From: Acidobacteriota bacterium
Lineage (GTDB): Bacteria > Acidobacteriota > Vicinamibacteria > Vicinamibacterales > SCN-69-37
DNA: 36,102 nt
Assembly: GCA_024640135.1 (NCBI GenBank)
Contig: JAHEFO010000011.1
Coordinates: forward strand, 1-36,102
Reading direction: 5' to 3'
The notes beneath the pieces are model-generated. The model had not been told where the DNA came from. It saw only the letters and a program-made list of their open reading frames with translations, and made no database searches. Of this stretch, positions 1 to 9,030 are shown in pieces. Position 1 is the stretch's first letter. Every line of letters begins with the position of its first letter. The position numbers were made by a program, and so were the translations under genes.

Positions 1-1
1 G

Positions 2-898
2 GCCAGGCTGACTGACCATTTCGGCAGTGTTGACCCGTACCTCGATGTCTTTCGCACCGTGTTCCCTGAGGGTGCGGGTTATCGCCACGACCAACTCGAG
101 TTGCGCGACGAACTGGCGCCCGAGCAGAAGGCGGTTGAACCCACCAACGCCGATTCCCACCTGGCCTTCATGGGCGGCGGCCTCCGAGCCTGTGTGACCG
201 ACGATGCCCGACGGCAGGCGCCGGTGTACTTCGTTGACTTCGATGGAGTCTATCGAAACGTGCCGCGCAAGCGCGTCGCGCGCGTCGTTGGATTCAACCA
301 TGAAGAGGAAGTGGCCCGGACGAACATCCAGGTGCCGGTTTCCAGTCATCCGATCGACTCGGTGAACCTCCGCGAAACGCGTCTGGGGTTGTTCGATCAG
401 GTGGCCGAACTCATTCAGCAGCATGGCGTGACCAAGGGCCGGGTCCGGCTGGAGTTGTCCACCGGCGAGCAGTTTGCCAGTCTCACCGTGAATGAGTACG
501 AGACCCTGCTGATGAAGCACGATCTGGCGGAAGTGCTGAACAATCCACTCCGGTTTGCGGCCGAAAAAGTCCGGCACGCCTGGAAGGATCCGCGCGCCGT
601 CCCGGCCAAGGCCCGCGACTATGCACAATACGACCTCGTCCAGGCGATGAACCGGATGCTTGACGCGCTGGGCTTGCGGACCTCCCGGATTGAGCGGTTG
701 TTGGCGCGCAGCCTCGAGGCCCCGGCTTCCCGCTTCCTGCGTATGCGTCGCTCGGTGGACTTGATGGTGTCGGATGCCAAGCTCACCGGCCACGGTGAAC
801 TCGTGCAGGGACTCTATCAATCGCCGATTCTGGTTCAGTGGCGCCCCGCGCGCCGCGCAACACGCACGCTCGACGTCGCGCTCACCCGGTTCGAGTAG
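2..898 (+). CDS. YjbQ/UPF0047-like protein with a C-terminal extension (5' partial)
   Basis: The reading frame is open from base 2, so the gene starts outside the window; 298 residues are visible. The first ~80 residues contain a stretch (NADSHLAFMGGG, then YFVDFDGVYR and KRVARVVGF) that follows the layout of the C-terminal half of the YjbQ/UPF0047 family, whose members have weak thiamine-phosphate-synthase-like activity. The remaining ~200 residues are an extra region unlike a plain YjbQ protein (~135-140 aa): it is rich in Arg and Leu and ends with GLYQSPILVQW, and I do not recognise it. The similarity is weak and judged by eye, so the function is uncertain. It is followed after 43 bases by a thioesterase gene on the same strand. 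Confidence 0.45.
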   Translation, partial: ARLTDHFGSVDPYLDVFRTVFPEGAGYRHDQLELRDELAPEQKAVEPTNADSHLAFMGGGLRACVTDDARRQAPVYFVDFDGVYRNVPRKRVARVVGFNHEEEVARTNIQVPVSSHPIDSVNLRETRLGLFDQVAELIQQHGVTKGRVRLELSTGEQFASLTVNEYETLLMKHDLAEVLNNPLRFAAEKVRHAWKDPRAVPAKARDYAQYDLVQAMNRMLDALGLRTSRIERLLARSLEAPASRFLRMRRSVDLMVSDAKLTGHGELVQGLYQSPILVQWRPARRATRTLDVALTRFE

Positions 899-941
899 TC
901 ACACCTTCCGGCCCCCGGAAGGCATCGGTCCAGTTGATCCC

Positions 942-1364
942 ATGATTGCGCCCGAAAAAGAAGCCGCTATCCTTCGGCGAATTCGCCAGATTCCGATCTT
1001 TGCCACACTTCGGATGGATGCCGCTGTGTTTGAGGACGGCATCTGTGAGTTGACCGTGCCTAGACAGGCCATCTACGACGGCGTGTTCGAGTCTTTTCAT
1101 GGCGGCATCCTGATGACGATCGCGGATTCGGTCGCCTGTTTTGCGATCCTGACCCAGACCCCTCTGGATCAACTCATGACCACCACGGACATGAATATCC
1201 GCTTCCTGGCGCCCTGTCTGAGCGACGTGCGCGTCAAGGCCCGTGTGATCAAGGTGGGGCGGCTGATGTGCCCCGTCGCGGTCGACCTGTTCGATGCGGC
1301 CGGCAAGCTGGTGGCTGTCGCTCAGGTCAACTACATGCTGCTCGACAACATGCCCAGGCGGTAG
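942..1364 (+). CDS. PaaI-type hotdog-fold thioesterase
   Basis: A 140-residue single hotdog domain, the usual length for PaaI/YigI-like acyl-CoA thioesterases, which hydrolyse acyl- or aryl-CoA in the cytoplasm. The family motif is visible as HGG at residues 53-55 followed by the helix with ADS at 61-63, where the Asp is the expected catalytic acid. The strand MNIRFLAP and the C-terminal beta strands (VRVKARVIKVGR, LVAVAQVNYMLL) complete the fold. The frame is open further upstream, but that part overlaps the preceding gene and reads as non-coding, so the ATG at 942 is preferred; a weak purine stretch precedes it. The substrate cannot be told. It converges on argG with only 19 bases between, which hold a GGCCCGGGCC palindrome (1373-1382). 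Confidence 0.8.
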   Translation: MIAPEKEAAILRRIRQIPIFATLRMDAAVFEDGICELTVPRQAIYDGVFESFHGGILMTIADSVACFAILTQTPLDQLMTTTDMNIRFLAPCLSDVRVKARVIKVGRLMCPVAVDLFDAAGKLVAVAQVNYMLLDNMPRR

Positions 1365-1383
1365 TGTCCGGAGGCCCGGGCCG

Positions 1384-2826
<1,443 letters not shown>

Positions 2827-2861
2827 TTACGCTCGGCGTGTCTTTTTTGGGGGTATCGTTC

Positions 2862-3047
2862 ATGTCTGTCGAACCCGAGTCCATGTCCTCTTCCTCTTCC
2901 GAGGAACCCGACCCGAATGCGCCCGTGGAGTTCGAGCACCCGCGGGGCACCATGGCCATCGTCGTGATTTTCGGCGTCCTCTTTGGTGCGGGTTGGCTTG
3001 CGATGTACATCTTCAGATTCCTGGCACTGGGGGCGCCTCAACACTGA
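2862..3047 (+). CDS. Cytochrome c oxidase subunit IIa-like small membrane protein (ba3 type)
   Basis: A 61-residue protein with an acidic, Ser-rich N terminus, then EFEHPRGT and one hydrophobic helix (about residues 31-53). This is the plan of the CoxIIa/CbaD-like single-helix subunit of ba3-type oxidases, in which a PRGT-type turn precedes the membrane segment. Its position directly upstream of subunits II and I supports this. The ATG at 2862 is chosen because a GGGGG stretch lies ~7 bases upstream; an in-frame ATG at 2883 is a possible shorter start and a GTG at 2838 a longer one. The identity rests on size, helix and position rather than on catalytic residues. Confidence 0.7.
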   Translation: MSVEPESMSSSSSEEPDPNAPVEFEHPRGTMAIVVIFGVLFGAGWLAMYIFRFLALGAPQH

Positions 3048-3105
3048 TGGCCCGCCCCGCCCGCCTGAAGTCCGCCGCACAGTCCAGCAGGAAAGGCCGT
3101 TAGCC

Positions 3106-3585
3106 ATGAGTGTCAACGTTTACGAAAAGGTCTGGATGTGGGGCGCCGGTGGCCTCATTGTTCTTTTTGTGGCGGCCATCGGAATCACGGCCGTGACCCA
3201 GGCCGTGCAGCCGCCGAGCCACATCGAAACGATCGATCCGGCAACGCTCGCCGACCATCCGGAATTTGGCGACCCGCAGGTGCACACGACTGCTGACGGG
3301 AAGATCGTCGTGCCGGTTGTCGCGGAGATGTTCCAGTTTCGGCCTGATCCCATTGAGGTTCCCGCGCACACGCCGATCACGTTTCGGATCACCAGTGGAG
3401 ACGTCGTCCATGGGTTCGAGATTGTCGGCACGAATGCCAACGCCATGGCGATTCCGGGTTATGTGAGTCAATTCACCGTGTCCTTTCAGAAGGCCGGCGA
3501 CTACGACATTGTCTGCAACGAGTTCTGCGGCGTGATGCATCACATGATGGTGGGCACGATTACGGTCAAGGGAGAACATCCATGA
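3106..3585 (+). CDS. cbaB: Cytochrome c oxidase subunit II, ba3 type (CuA domain)
   Basis: Subunit II accepts electrons from a cytochrome c or a blue copper protein at the dinuclear CuA centre and passes them to subunit I. The protein has 159 residues: one N-terminal membrane helix (about 12-33) and a periplasmic cupredoxin domain. The CuA ligands are all present: H102 (in VVHGFEI), C137, E139 (backbone position), C141, H145 and M148, in the CNEFCGVMHHMM signature. The short length with one rather than two helices is typical of ba3/B-type oxidases. The ATG at 3106 has AGGAAAGG upstream; the open frame reaches further back but is not plausible there. The stop overlaps the subunit I start as ATGA (3582-3585). 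Confidence 0.92.
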   Translation: MSVNVYEKVWMWGAGGLIVLFVAAIGITAVTQAVQPPSHIETIDPATLADHPEFGDPQVHTTADGKIVVPVVAEMFQFRPDPIEVPAHTPITFRITSGDVVHGFEIVGTNANAMAIPGYVSQFTVSFQKAGDYDIVCNEFCGVMHHMMVGTITVKGEHP

Positions 3586-5222
3586 GTTCGCCTGCGGTCG
3601 GCATCGCCCGAACGGCTCCGGCGCGCCTGGCTGCCGCACACATTCTCGTGGCGGTGGCTGCGTTCGGCGTGGCGGCGATGATGGGTGTGCTGCAGGGACT
3701 TTCCATTGCCGACATCGAATTCCCGATGCGCGATGAGTCCATGTACTACATGTTCGTGACGGCGCATGGTGTCCTGATGGCGCTCGTCTTTACGACGTTC
3801 TTCATCATGGGATTGGGTTATGCCCTGTGCTACGCCCAGTTCGGGCGCATTGTGGGAATGAAGGCGGCGTGGTTCGCGTTCTGGCTCGCACTCGCCGGCA
3901 CGGTGGCCGCCGCGTACACAATCCTGACTGGCCAGAGCACGGTGCTCTACACGTTCTATCCGCCGATGCAGGCGCACCCGGCGTTCTACATCGGAGCGAC
4001 GCTGCTGGTGATCGGTTCCTGGATCTGGGGTGGCGTGACGATTGCCAGTTACCGCTCGTGGAAACGCGACAACCCTGGCTCGCCCGCGCCGATGGCGATG
4101 CACGGCATGCTGGCGACGATCATCGTCTGGTACCTCGCGACGGCTGGACTTGCGGCGGAAGTGCTGTTCATGTTGATCCCCTGGTCGCTGGGATGGGTGG
4201 CCACCATCGATCCCGTGGTCGCTCGAACGTTGTTCTGGTGGTTCGGGCACCCGTTGGTGTACTTCTGGCTGCTGCCCGCCTACGTGCTCTGGTACACGGT
4301 GATGCCGCGAATCGCCGGGGGACGGTTGTTCAGCGAGAAACTCGCTCGAATGGTCTTCATCCTGTTTGTCGTGTTGTCGACGCCGGTCGGGTTTCATCAC
4401 CAGTTTGCGGACCCCGGGATCAGCGCCAATTGGAAGTTCGTCCACACGATTACAACTTTTGCGATTCTGTTCCCCAGTTTTGTGACGGCCTTTACGGTCA
4501 TCGCGTCGCTGGAGGTGGCGGGGCGTCTCAAGGGCGCCACTGGACTCTTCAACTGGATCGGCACGCTGCCTTGGAGGGATCCGTTCTTCGCTGCCATGGC
4601 ACTGGCCATGCTCTCGTTTGCATTCGGGGGGTTCGGCGGCGCCATCAACGCGGCGTACGGCATGAACGCGATGGTGCACAACACCGCGTGGATCATGGGG
4701 CACTTCCACGTGACGCTGGGCACCACAGCCGCGTTGACGTTCATGGGGGCCACCTACTGGCTGATGCCGCGCCTCCTCGGGCGCGAGTTGAGACTGACGG
4801 CGCTTGCCCGCATCCAGCCGTGGTTGTGGTTCATCGGCATGGCCATCTTCAGCACCAGTTTCCACATCGCGGGCCTGCGCGGCTTGCCGCGCCGTGTCTA
4901 CAGCGCATCGCTCGCGGGTGACCAGGGTGCGGCGTGGTCCGGTTTGGCGACGCTGGGCGCGGTGGGAGGCGTCGTGTTGTTCGTCAGCGCGATGGCGTTT
5001 GTCGCGGTTGTCGTGGCGACGTGGACGTCTGGTCGAAAGGTTGAGGGACCGGCGTTCGAGTTTGCCGTCGCGCTCGAACCGGTGAACACGCCAGGCGTGT
5101 GGGACCGGCTCGGGATGTGGGCCGTGGTCGGTATCGTGCTCATCATCCTCGCGTATGGCTATCCGCTGGTGACCCTGATCATGACGCCGCGCTTCGGGTC
5201 GCCGCCATTTCAGCCGTTCTAG
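3582..5222 (+). CDS. cbaA: Cytochrome c oxidase subunit I, ba3 type
   Basis: Catalytic proton-pumping subunit that reduces O2 to water, 546 residues with many membrane helices. H62 (TAHGV) and H376 ligate the low-spin heme. H223 in FGHPLVYFWLLP is a CuB ligand and Y227, four residues later, is the cross-linked Tyr. H272 and H273 (GFHHQFADP) complete CuB, and H374 (MGHFHVTLG) binds the high-spin heme. The GFHHQFADPG stretch and H-x3-Y arrangement are those of Thermus ba3 (B-family) oxidases. B-family enzymes usually have high O2 affinity. The gene is translationally coupled to subunit II. No cytochrome c, heme-A synthase or Sco-type assembly gene is nearby, so those must lie elsewhere. Confidence 0.95.
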   Translation: MSSPAVGIARTAPARLAAAHILVAVAAFGVAAMMGVLQGLSIADIEFPMRDESMYYMFVTAHGVLMALVFTTFFIMGLGYALCYAQFGRIVGMKAAWFAFWLALAGTVAAAYTILTGQSTVLYTFYPPMQAHPAFYIGATLLVIGSWIWGGVTIASYRSWKRDNPGSPAPMAMHGMLATIIVWYLATAGLAAEVLFMLIPWSLGWVATIDPVVARTLFWWFGHPLVYFWLLPAYVLWYTVMPRIAGGRLFSEKLARMVFILFVVLSTPVGFHHQFADPGISANWKFVHTITTFAILFPSFVTAFTVIASLEVAGRLKGATGLFNWIGTLPWRDPFFAAMALAMLSFAFGGFGGAINAAYGMNAMVHNTAWIMGHFHVTLGTTAALTFMGATYWLMPRLLGRELRLTALARIQPWLWFIGMAIFSTSFHIAGLRGLPRRVYSASLAGDQGAAWSGLATLGAVGGVVLFVSAMAFVAVVVATWTSGRKVEGPAFEFAVALEPVNTPGVWDRLGMWAVVGIVLIILAYGYPLVTLIMTPRFGSPPFQPF

Positions 5223-5286
5223 TCCGCATTTCCTCATTTGAGGAGGTGTCCGCCTTCGTCCATGGGTCGGTGCTAGACTCCAAGTT

Positions 5287-5646
5287 ATGCGGGCCCATCA
5301 CAATGAACGTGAGTTGGCGGAGTTCATCCGGCACGGTGCCGAGAGGCGGCCCGATCAGGCGTTCGGCGAGTACTACACGGGCAAGACAGCATCCTGCGCG
5401 TTGGGCGCGGCATATGAGGCAATGTATCGCCTGCCCCCTGAGCCGGGAAAGACCCATCCGACACGCGATCTGGACTGGTTCTTCGACTGTCTCGACCGCG
5501 TGAAGCCGTGCCCGGCGGAAGGCTGCAAGAAGCGAATCTCGCTGGCGTCGATTCTGGTGCATCTGAACGACGACCATCGCTGGTCCCGCGAGGAAATCGC
5601 GGCGTGGCTCGAAACCGAGAACGGGACCTCAAGACCGACCACCTAG
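5287..5646 (+). CDS. Small protein with a Cys2-His2-like motif, unknown function
   Basis: 119 residues, no signal peptide or membrane segment. The C-terminal third holds CPAEGC (Cys-x4-Cys) and, after 15 residues, HLNDDH (His-x4-His), followed by a helix WSREEIAAWLE. The spacing could bind one zinc ion, although it is not the classical zinc-finger spacing. The N-terminal part (ELAEFIRHGAERRPDQAFGEY) looks helical. I do not recognise a named family. No Shine-Dalgarno is visible, but TAGACT (5274-5279) lies 7 bases before the ATG, which fits a leaderless transcript. It lies between the oxidase and the Ada gene, with no clear functional link to either. Confidence 0.7.
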   Translation: MRAHHNERELAEFIRHGAERRPDQAFGEYYTGKTASCALGAAYEAMYRLPPEPGKTHPTRDLDWFFDCLDRVKPCPAEGCKKRISLASILVHLNDDHRWSREEIAAWLETENGTSRPTT

Positions 5647-5711
5647 CCCGTCAGAATTGACTGTCGTTTTTTCGGTGGCGGTACATCCGCCTGCGCACCG
5701 ACAATGACGGC

Positions 5712-6842
5712 ATGGACGCAACCGAGTTCCCGTTACTTGAAGGCCTGCCGCTGCCGTCGCGCGACGAAATGGAGCGGGCGTTCCTTCGAGGCGACGCCTC
5801 TTATGACGGTGTCTTCTATACAGCCGTCAGGACGACCGGGATCTTCTGCCGTCCGTCGTGTTCCGCGAAGAAGCCCAAGGTCGACAATATTGAGTTCTTC
5901 GGCACGGCGAAAGCCGTGCTCTTCGCGGGCTATCGGGCCTGTTTGAAGTGCCGGCCGCTGGACGGCGGTGACGATCATCCGCCGTGGCTGGCCCCGTTGA
6001 TGACACGAATCGAGTCCGCGCCCGGTGACCGGATTCGCGAAGCGGACCTGAAGACGATGGGGATTGACCCTGCGCGCGTCCGCCGCTACTTCGCCAGCCG
6101 CTACGGCCTGACCTTCCAGGCGTACTGCCGGGCGAAGCGGTTGGCCCAGGCGCTGGATTCGATCAAGCACGGTCGCACAGTGGACGACGCGGTGTTCGAT
6201 GCCGGGTACCAGTCACACTCGGGATTCCGCGAGGCGTTCGCCAAGACATTCGGCACGACACCTGGCGATGCCGCTCAATCCGGCGCCGTACACCTGGGCT
6301 GGATCGATACCCCGCTCGGTCCGATGATCGCCGGTGCGTCTGACGAAGGCATCGTGCTCCTGGAATTCACTGACCGCCGCATGCTCGAGGCCCAGTTGGC
6401 GACGGTGCGCCGCCGGTTTGGAACTGCGCTGGTGCCGGCCGAACACGGGCACCTGACCAGGCTGCGCAGCGAATTGGAGGCGTATTTCGCCGGCACGTTG
6501 ACAACGTTCACCTGCCCGGTCATTGCTCCGGGAACGCCGTTCGAGGAGCGGGTGTGGGAGCAGTTGCTGCGGATTCCGTACGGAGAGACGCGGTCGTATC
6601 AGGACGTGGCGGTGGCGTTGGGGAACCGCGCAGCCGTGCGGGCTGTTGGACGGGCCAACGGTCTCAATCGAATCGCGATCGTGATTCCGTGTCACCGGGT
6701 CGTGAACAAGAGTGGAGAACTCGGGGGGTACGGCGGCGGATTGTGGCGGAAGCGACGCCTCCTGCACCTGGAGAAGTCCATGCGGCAGTCAGGAACGCTG
6801 CCGGACCAAGCTGGTCTAGGGCGTCGTCACCACCATGGCTGA
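5712..6842 (+). CDS. ada: Ada-type bifunctional methylated-DNA repair protein and activator
   Basis: A 376-residue protein with the full three-part Ada architecture. Residues ~20-90 form the zinc domain with C46, C50, C77 and C80; C46 corresponds to the Cys that takes methyl groups from phosphotriesters. Residues ~95-185 form an AraC-type helix-turn-helix. Residues ~195-355 form the O6-alkylguanine transferase with the active-site motif PCHRV (C327). The family repairs O6-methylguanine irreversibly and, once methylated at the N terminus, activates its own promoter. The C-terminal tail (RRHHHG) runs over the end of the opposite regulator gene by 27 bases. GACAAT (5699-5704) lies 7 bases upstream of the ATG and may be a -10 element; no Shine-Dalgarno is evident. 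No alkB or alkA gene is adjacent. Confidence 0.93.
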   Translation: MDATEFPLLEGLPLPSRDEMERAFLRGDASYDGVFYTAVRTTGIFCRPSCSAKKPKVDNIEFFGTAKAVLFAGYRACLKCRPLDGGDDHPPWLAPLMTRIESAPGDRIREADLKTMGIDPARVRRYFASRYGLTFQAYCRAKRLAQALDSIKHGRTVDDAVFDAGYQSHSGFREAFAKTFGTTPGDAAQSGAVHLGWIDTPLGPMIAGASDEGIVLLEFTDRRMLEAQLATVRRRFGTALVPAEHGHLTRLRSELEAYFAGTLTTFTCPVIAPGTPFEERVWEQLLRIPYGETRSYQDVAVALGNRAAVRAVGRANGLNRIAIVIPCHRVVNKSGELGGYGGGLWRKRRLLHLEKSMRQSGTLPDQAGLGRRHHHG

Positions 6843-7403
6843 ACTTGGAGTTGAGCCGAGCCGGCGATAGGCGTGCGGACGGCTGGAATCGAAGTACATC
6901 GCGTCACCCTCACCCAACTCGTGTTCCACATCCTCGTACGTGACGGCGACCTTGCCGCGCAGTACGAAGATGACCTCGGCGCCAGGGTGGGAGTGTGGCG
7001 GCACTTCTCCAACCTGCACAGGTTCGAATTCCACGAAGAACGCGCTCATGGCTCGTTCAGGAGCGGGGAAGTCCAGGCATTCGAACGAGTAGGAGGATGG
7101 CTGGCCATCCGGATGCTGGGGGAACCGAATCCTGTCCCCCTTGCGGACAACCGCGACGACGGGCTTGTTTCTGGCCTCGGCAAAGAAGTACTCGAGCCCA
7201 ACGCCGAACACGAGGGAGATGCGCAGAAGTGTCGGCAGGGTGGGAAACAGTTTCCCGCGCTCGACCTTTGACAACAACGCCGGAGACAGGCCTGTGTGTT
7301 TGCCCAACTCGACCAGGCCCATCTTCTTCTTCAGTCGAAGGACCCGTAGTTTTGGACCGATTCCGTAACGCTCCAAACCTTCCACCAGAACCTGGGACAG
7401 CAC
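6816..7403 (-). CDS. XRE-family regulator with C-terminal cupin domain
   Basis: A cytoplasmic transcription factor with two domains. Residues ~16-70 are a Cro/CI-type helix-turn-helix (LRVLRLKKKMGLVELGKHTG, then SPALLSKVERGKLFPTLPTLLRIS). Residues ~120-190 are a small beta-barrel cupin (PPHSHPGAEVIFVLRGK, then GDAMYFDSSRPHAYR) that usually binds a small effector. The frame opens at a TTG (7433) with no ribosome-binding site. The GTG at 7403 is preferred because AAAGGTG lies 5 bases upstream, giving 195 residues. Such regulators often control neighbouring genes; the divergent fasciclin gene is a candidate target, and a CGACA-TGT-TGTCG dyad (7441-7453) lies between them. The effector is unknown. 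Confidence 0.88.
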   Translation of the reverse strand: MLSQVLVEGLERYGIGPKLRVLRLKKKMGLVELGKHTGLSPALLSKVERGKLFPTLPTLLRISLVFGVGLEYFFAEARNKPVVAVVRKGDRIRFPQHPDGQPSSYSFECLDFPAPERAMSAFFVEFEPVQVGEVPPHSHPGAEVIFVLRGKVAVTYEDVEHELGEGDAMYFDSSRPHAYRRLGSTPSSAMVVTTP

Positions 7404-7440
7404 AAATTCACCTTTCGTTTTATCGACATTCAATAATTGC

Positions 7441-7475
7441 CGACATGTTGTCGTGAGAGTAAATCAACTTATATT
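7441..7475 (+). promoter_or_regulatory. Possible promoter with overlapping dyad between the XRE and fasciclin genes
   Basis: This is the AT-rich part of the divergent intergenic region. It holds the perfect dyad CGACA-TGT-TGTCG (7441-7453). TTGTCG (7448-7453) and TATATT (7470-7475), 16 bases apart, could be -35 and -10 boxes for the fasciclin gene, with the dyad as operator covering the -35. The hexamers match consensus only partly. Confidence 0.35.
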
Positions 7476-7581
7476 TCAATGCAACTATTACCCATGACTC
7501 AAACGTCTTTAACTTACGATGAAACGAAAGTTGGCTGCAAGGGGCGGTCCAACAACAAGCATCAGGAGTGAGAGACCAATC

Positions 7582-8082
7582 ATGAAGACACAGATCATTC
7601 GGTTCACGGTGGCCGCGTTTGCGGCCGTGGCATTGGTGGCGGGTTCGGCAGTCCAGGCGCAGCAGCCGAAGGACATTGTGGACACGGCCGTTTCGGCGGG
7701 CTCGTTCAAGACCCTGGCAGCGGCGCTCCAGGCGGCCGGCCTGGTGGAAACGTTGAAGGGTGCCGGGCCCTTCACGGTATTTGCTCCGACCGACGCGGCG
7801 TTTGCGAAGTTGCCGGCGGGCACGGTCGAGGATCTGCTCAAGCCCGAGAACAAGGCGAAGCTGATCTCGATTCTGACCTACCACGTGGTTCCCGGTTCCG
7901 TGATGGCCGCACAGGTTGTCACGATGGATGGCAAGGAGGCCAAGACGGTCAACGGTCAGTCGGTCAAGATCTCCGTCAATGAAGGCACCGTGATGGTGGA
8001 CGCGGCCAAGGTCGTTACGACGGACATCAAGGCGTCCAACGGCGTGATTCATGTCCTCGACTCGGTCATCCTGCCGAAGTAA
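7582..8082 (+). CDS. Exported fasciclin (FAS1) domain protein
   Basis: A 166-residue protein with a clear signal peptide (hydrophobic residues 6-22, likely cleavage after VQA26) and one FAS1 domain. The family's H1 motif is present as [17 protein letters not shown] and the H2 motif as [12 protein letters not shown]; a YHVVPG turn lies between them. FAS1 domains mediate adhesion and protein or sugar binding at the cell surface; no enzyme activity is expected. The ATG at 7582 is chosen because the signal peptide begins there and AGGAG lies ~13 bases upstream; an earlier in-frame ATG (7519) would hide the signal. A strong terminator follows, so it is probably a single-gene transcript. Confidence 0.92.
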   Translation: MKTQIIRFTVAAFAAVALVAGSAVQAQQPKDIVDTAVSAGSFKTLAAALQAAGLVETLKGAGPFTVFAPTDAAFAKLPAGTVEDLLKPENKAKLISILTYHVVPGSVMAAQVVTMDGKEAKTVNGQSVKISVNEGTVMVDAAKVVTTDIKASNGVIHVLDSVILPK

Positions 8083-8101
8083 CCAGGGCAGTGTGACTCC
8101 C

Positions 8102-8141
8102 GGGGCGGGTGAGGATCGGACCTCGCCCGCCCCGTTTCTTT
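8102..8141 (+). terminator. Rho-independent terminator after the fasciclin gene
   Basis: A 13-bp stem (8102-8114 with 8121-8133: GGGGCGGGTGAGG against CCTCGCCCGCCCC, one G:U pair) with a 6-base loop, followed by the T-rich tail GTTTCTTTGTT. It lies 20 bases after the fasciclin stop codon. Confidence 0.88.
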
Positions 8142-8172
8142 GTTCGCGGTATTATCGGCCCCGGGGGCTCAC

Positions 8173-8394
8173 GTGATATCGCGAATGTTCGTCATCATTC
8201 TGGCTTTGGGCGCGGCCGCGTACCGGTTCAGCACCGGTGGGACCCTTGAGGCAGTTGGCCTGCTGGGTCTCGCCTCTGGATTGTTATTCCTGCGAGTCGC
8301 CGATCGGCGTCCCCACCTGCGTCGGTACGCATATCTCAGTTTTCTGGTCACGGCAGTCGTGATCGGATACGTGATGTACCGGAACTTGCAGTGA
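8173..8394 (+). CDS. Small two-helix membrane protein, unknown function
   Basis: 73 residues with two hydrophobic segments (about residues 4-17 plus a short stretch near 29-42, and 53-68) separated by a basic loop, RVADRRPHLRRY. I do not recognise a family. The GTG start at 8173 has GGGGGC 3-8 bases upstream; an ATG four codons later (8185) is the alternative. The stop overlaps the GTG start of the following VOC gene (GTGA, 8391-8394), so the two are co-transcribed and probably translationally coupled. Confidence 0.6.
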   Translation: MISRMFVIILALGAAAYRFSTGGTLEAVGLLGLASGLLFLRVADRRPHLRRYAYLSFLVTAVVIGYVMYRNLQ

Positions 8395-8891
8395 CGGACC
8401 GACCACCGATAGACCCGGGCGTCACCATCGGGCATGTCCACCTCAAGGTGGCCGACCTGGACCGGGCGTTGGGGTTCTACTGTGGCGTCCTGGGTTTTGA
8501 TCTCGTCATGCGGTACGGCCCCGGTGCCGCGTTTGTCTCGGCAGGCGGCTATCACCATCGCATCGGTCTCAATACGTGGGAGAGCGAAGGGGGCCAGCCG
8601 CCGGCGCCAGGAACGACCGGCCTTTTCCACCTGGCCATTCTCTATCCGACGCGGCCGGCACTTGCCGATGCCCTCCGTCGCGTCCAGGCTGCCGGCATCG
8701 CGCTCGATGGCGCCGCCGATCATGGCGTGAGTGAGGCCCTGTATCTTCGCGATCCCGATCACAACGGCGTGGAGCTGTATTGGGATCGCCCCCGGGAACT
8801 GTGGCCCCGGGATCGTGACGGACACCTCACGATGTACACGCGCGCGCTGGACGTTGGCGGCCTATTGTCGGAGCGAGCACCCAGCACGTAG
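8391..8891 (+). CDS. VOC (glyoxalase/extradiol dioxygenase fold) protein
   Basis: 166 residues with the paired beta-alpha-beta-beta-beta modules of the vicinal oxygen chelate superfamily. Candidate metal ligands are H15 (GHVHLKVADLD), H80 (LFHLAIL) and E128 (NGVELYWD), and the YLRDPDHNGVELYWDRP block is typical. The sequence is closest in style to the N-terminal half of CatE-like catechol-2,3-dioxygenases, which contain two such halves; here only one is present. Family members include glyoxalases, dioxygenases and antibiotic-resistance proteins, so the substrate is open. The last four codons and the stop lie inside a heptamer tandem repeat (8876-8952), so the C terminus (APST) was apparently shaped by the repeat. 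Confidence 0.85.
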   Translation: MTDRPPIDPGVTIGHVHLKVADLDRALGFYCGVLGFDLVMRYGPGAAFVSAGGYHHRIGLNTWESEGGQPPAPGTTGLFHLAILYPTRPALADALRRVQAAGIALDGAADHGVSEALYLRDPDHNGVELYWDRPRELWPRDRDGHLTMYTRALDVGGLLSERAPST

Positions 8892-8952
8892 CACCCAGCA
8901 CTCAGCACTTAGCACCCAGCACTTAGCACCCAGCACCCAGCACCCAGCACCC
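8876..8952 (+). repeat. Heptamer tandem repeat, 11 units of AGCACCC and variants
   Basis: Eleven consecutive 7-base units: AGCACCC seven times, plus AGCACGT, AGCACTC and two AGCACTT. The first five bases AGCAC never change; only the last two vary. It begins inside the end of the VOC gene (stop at 8889-8891) and runs toward the promoter of the methionine operon. It resembles the heptanucleotide short tandem repeats known from cyanobacteria. Confidence 0.95.
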
Positions 8953-8966
8953 AATAGCACATCTAA

Positions 8967-9004
8967 ATCTATGTATTGACATTCATAGATGTCATATGTA
9001 TTCT
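8967..9004 (+). promoter_or_regulatory. Sigma-70-type promoter with dyad operator, methionine-branch operon
   Basis: TTGACA (8976-8981) and TATTCT (8999-9004) are separated by 17 bases, a good vegetative promoter 27 bases ahead of the riboswitch. An inverted repeat ATCTATG-N10-CATAGAT (8967-8990) straddles the -35 box, and a smaller one, GACAT-N6-ATGTC (8978-8993), is nested in it, suggesting a repressor site. A 6-bp hairpin (CTGCAC-AGT-GTGCAG, 9013-9027) begins near the predicted RNA 5' end. Confidence 0.7.
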
Positions 9005-9030
9005 CTCCAGGTCTGCACAGTGTGCAGGCC

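Noticed and set aside
3540-5237. Long minus-strand open frame (565 aa) opposite the oxidase
   Set aside because: The plus strand encodes an intact cytochrome oxidase with all metal ligands; the minus frame is a low-complexity Arg/His-rich shadow caused by high GC.
5232-5243. CCTCA-TT-TGAGG dyad after the oxidase
   Set aside because: Arms of five bases are short enough to be chance, and no promoter element overlaps it convincingly.
7404-7433. N-terminal extension of the XRE-cupin regulator from a TTG
   Set aside because: No ribosome-binding site lies before the TTG, while the GTG at 7403 has AAAGGTG at proper distance.
8876-8952. Possible CRISPR array
   Set aside because: The units are 7-base tandem repeats with no unique spacers and no cas genes nearby.
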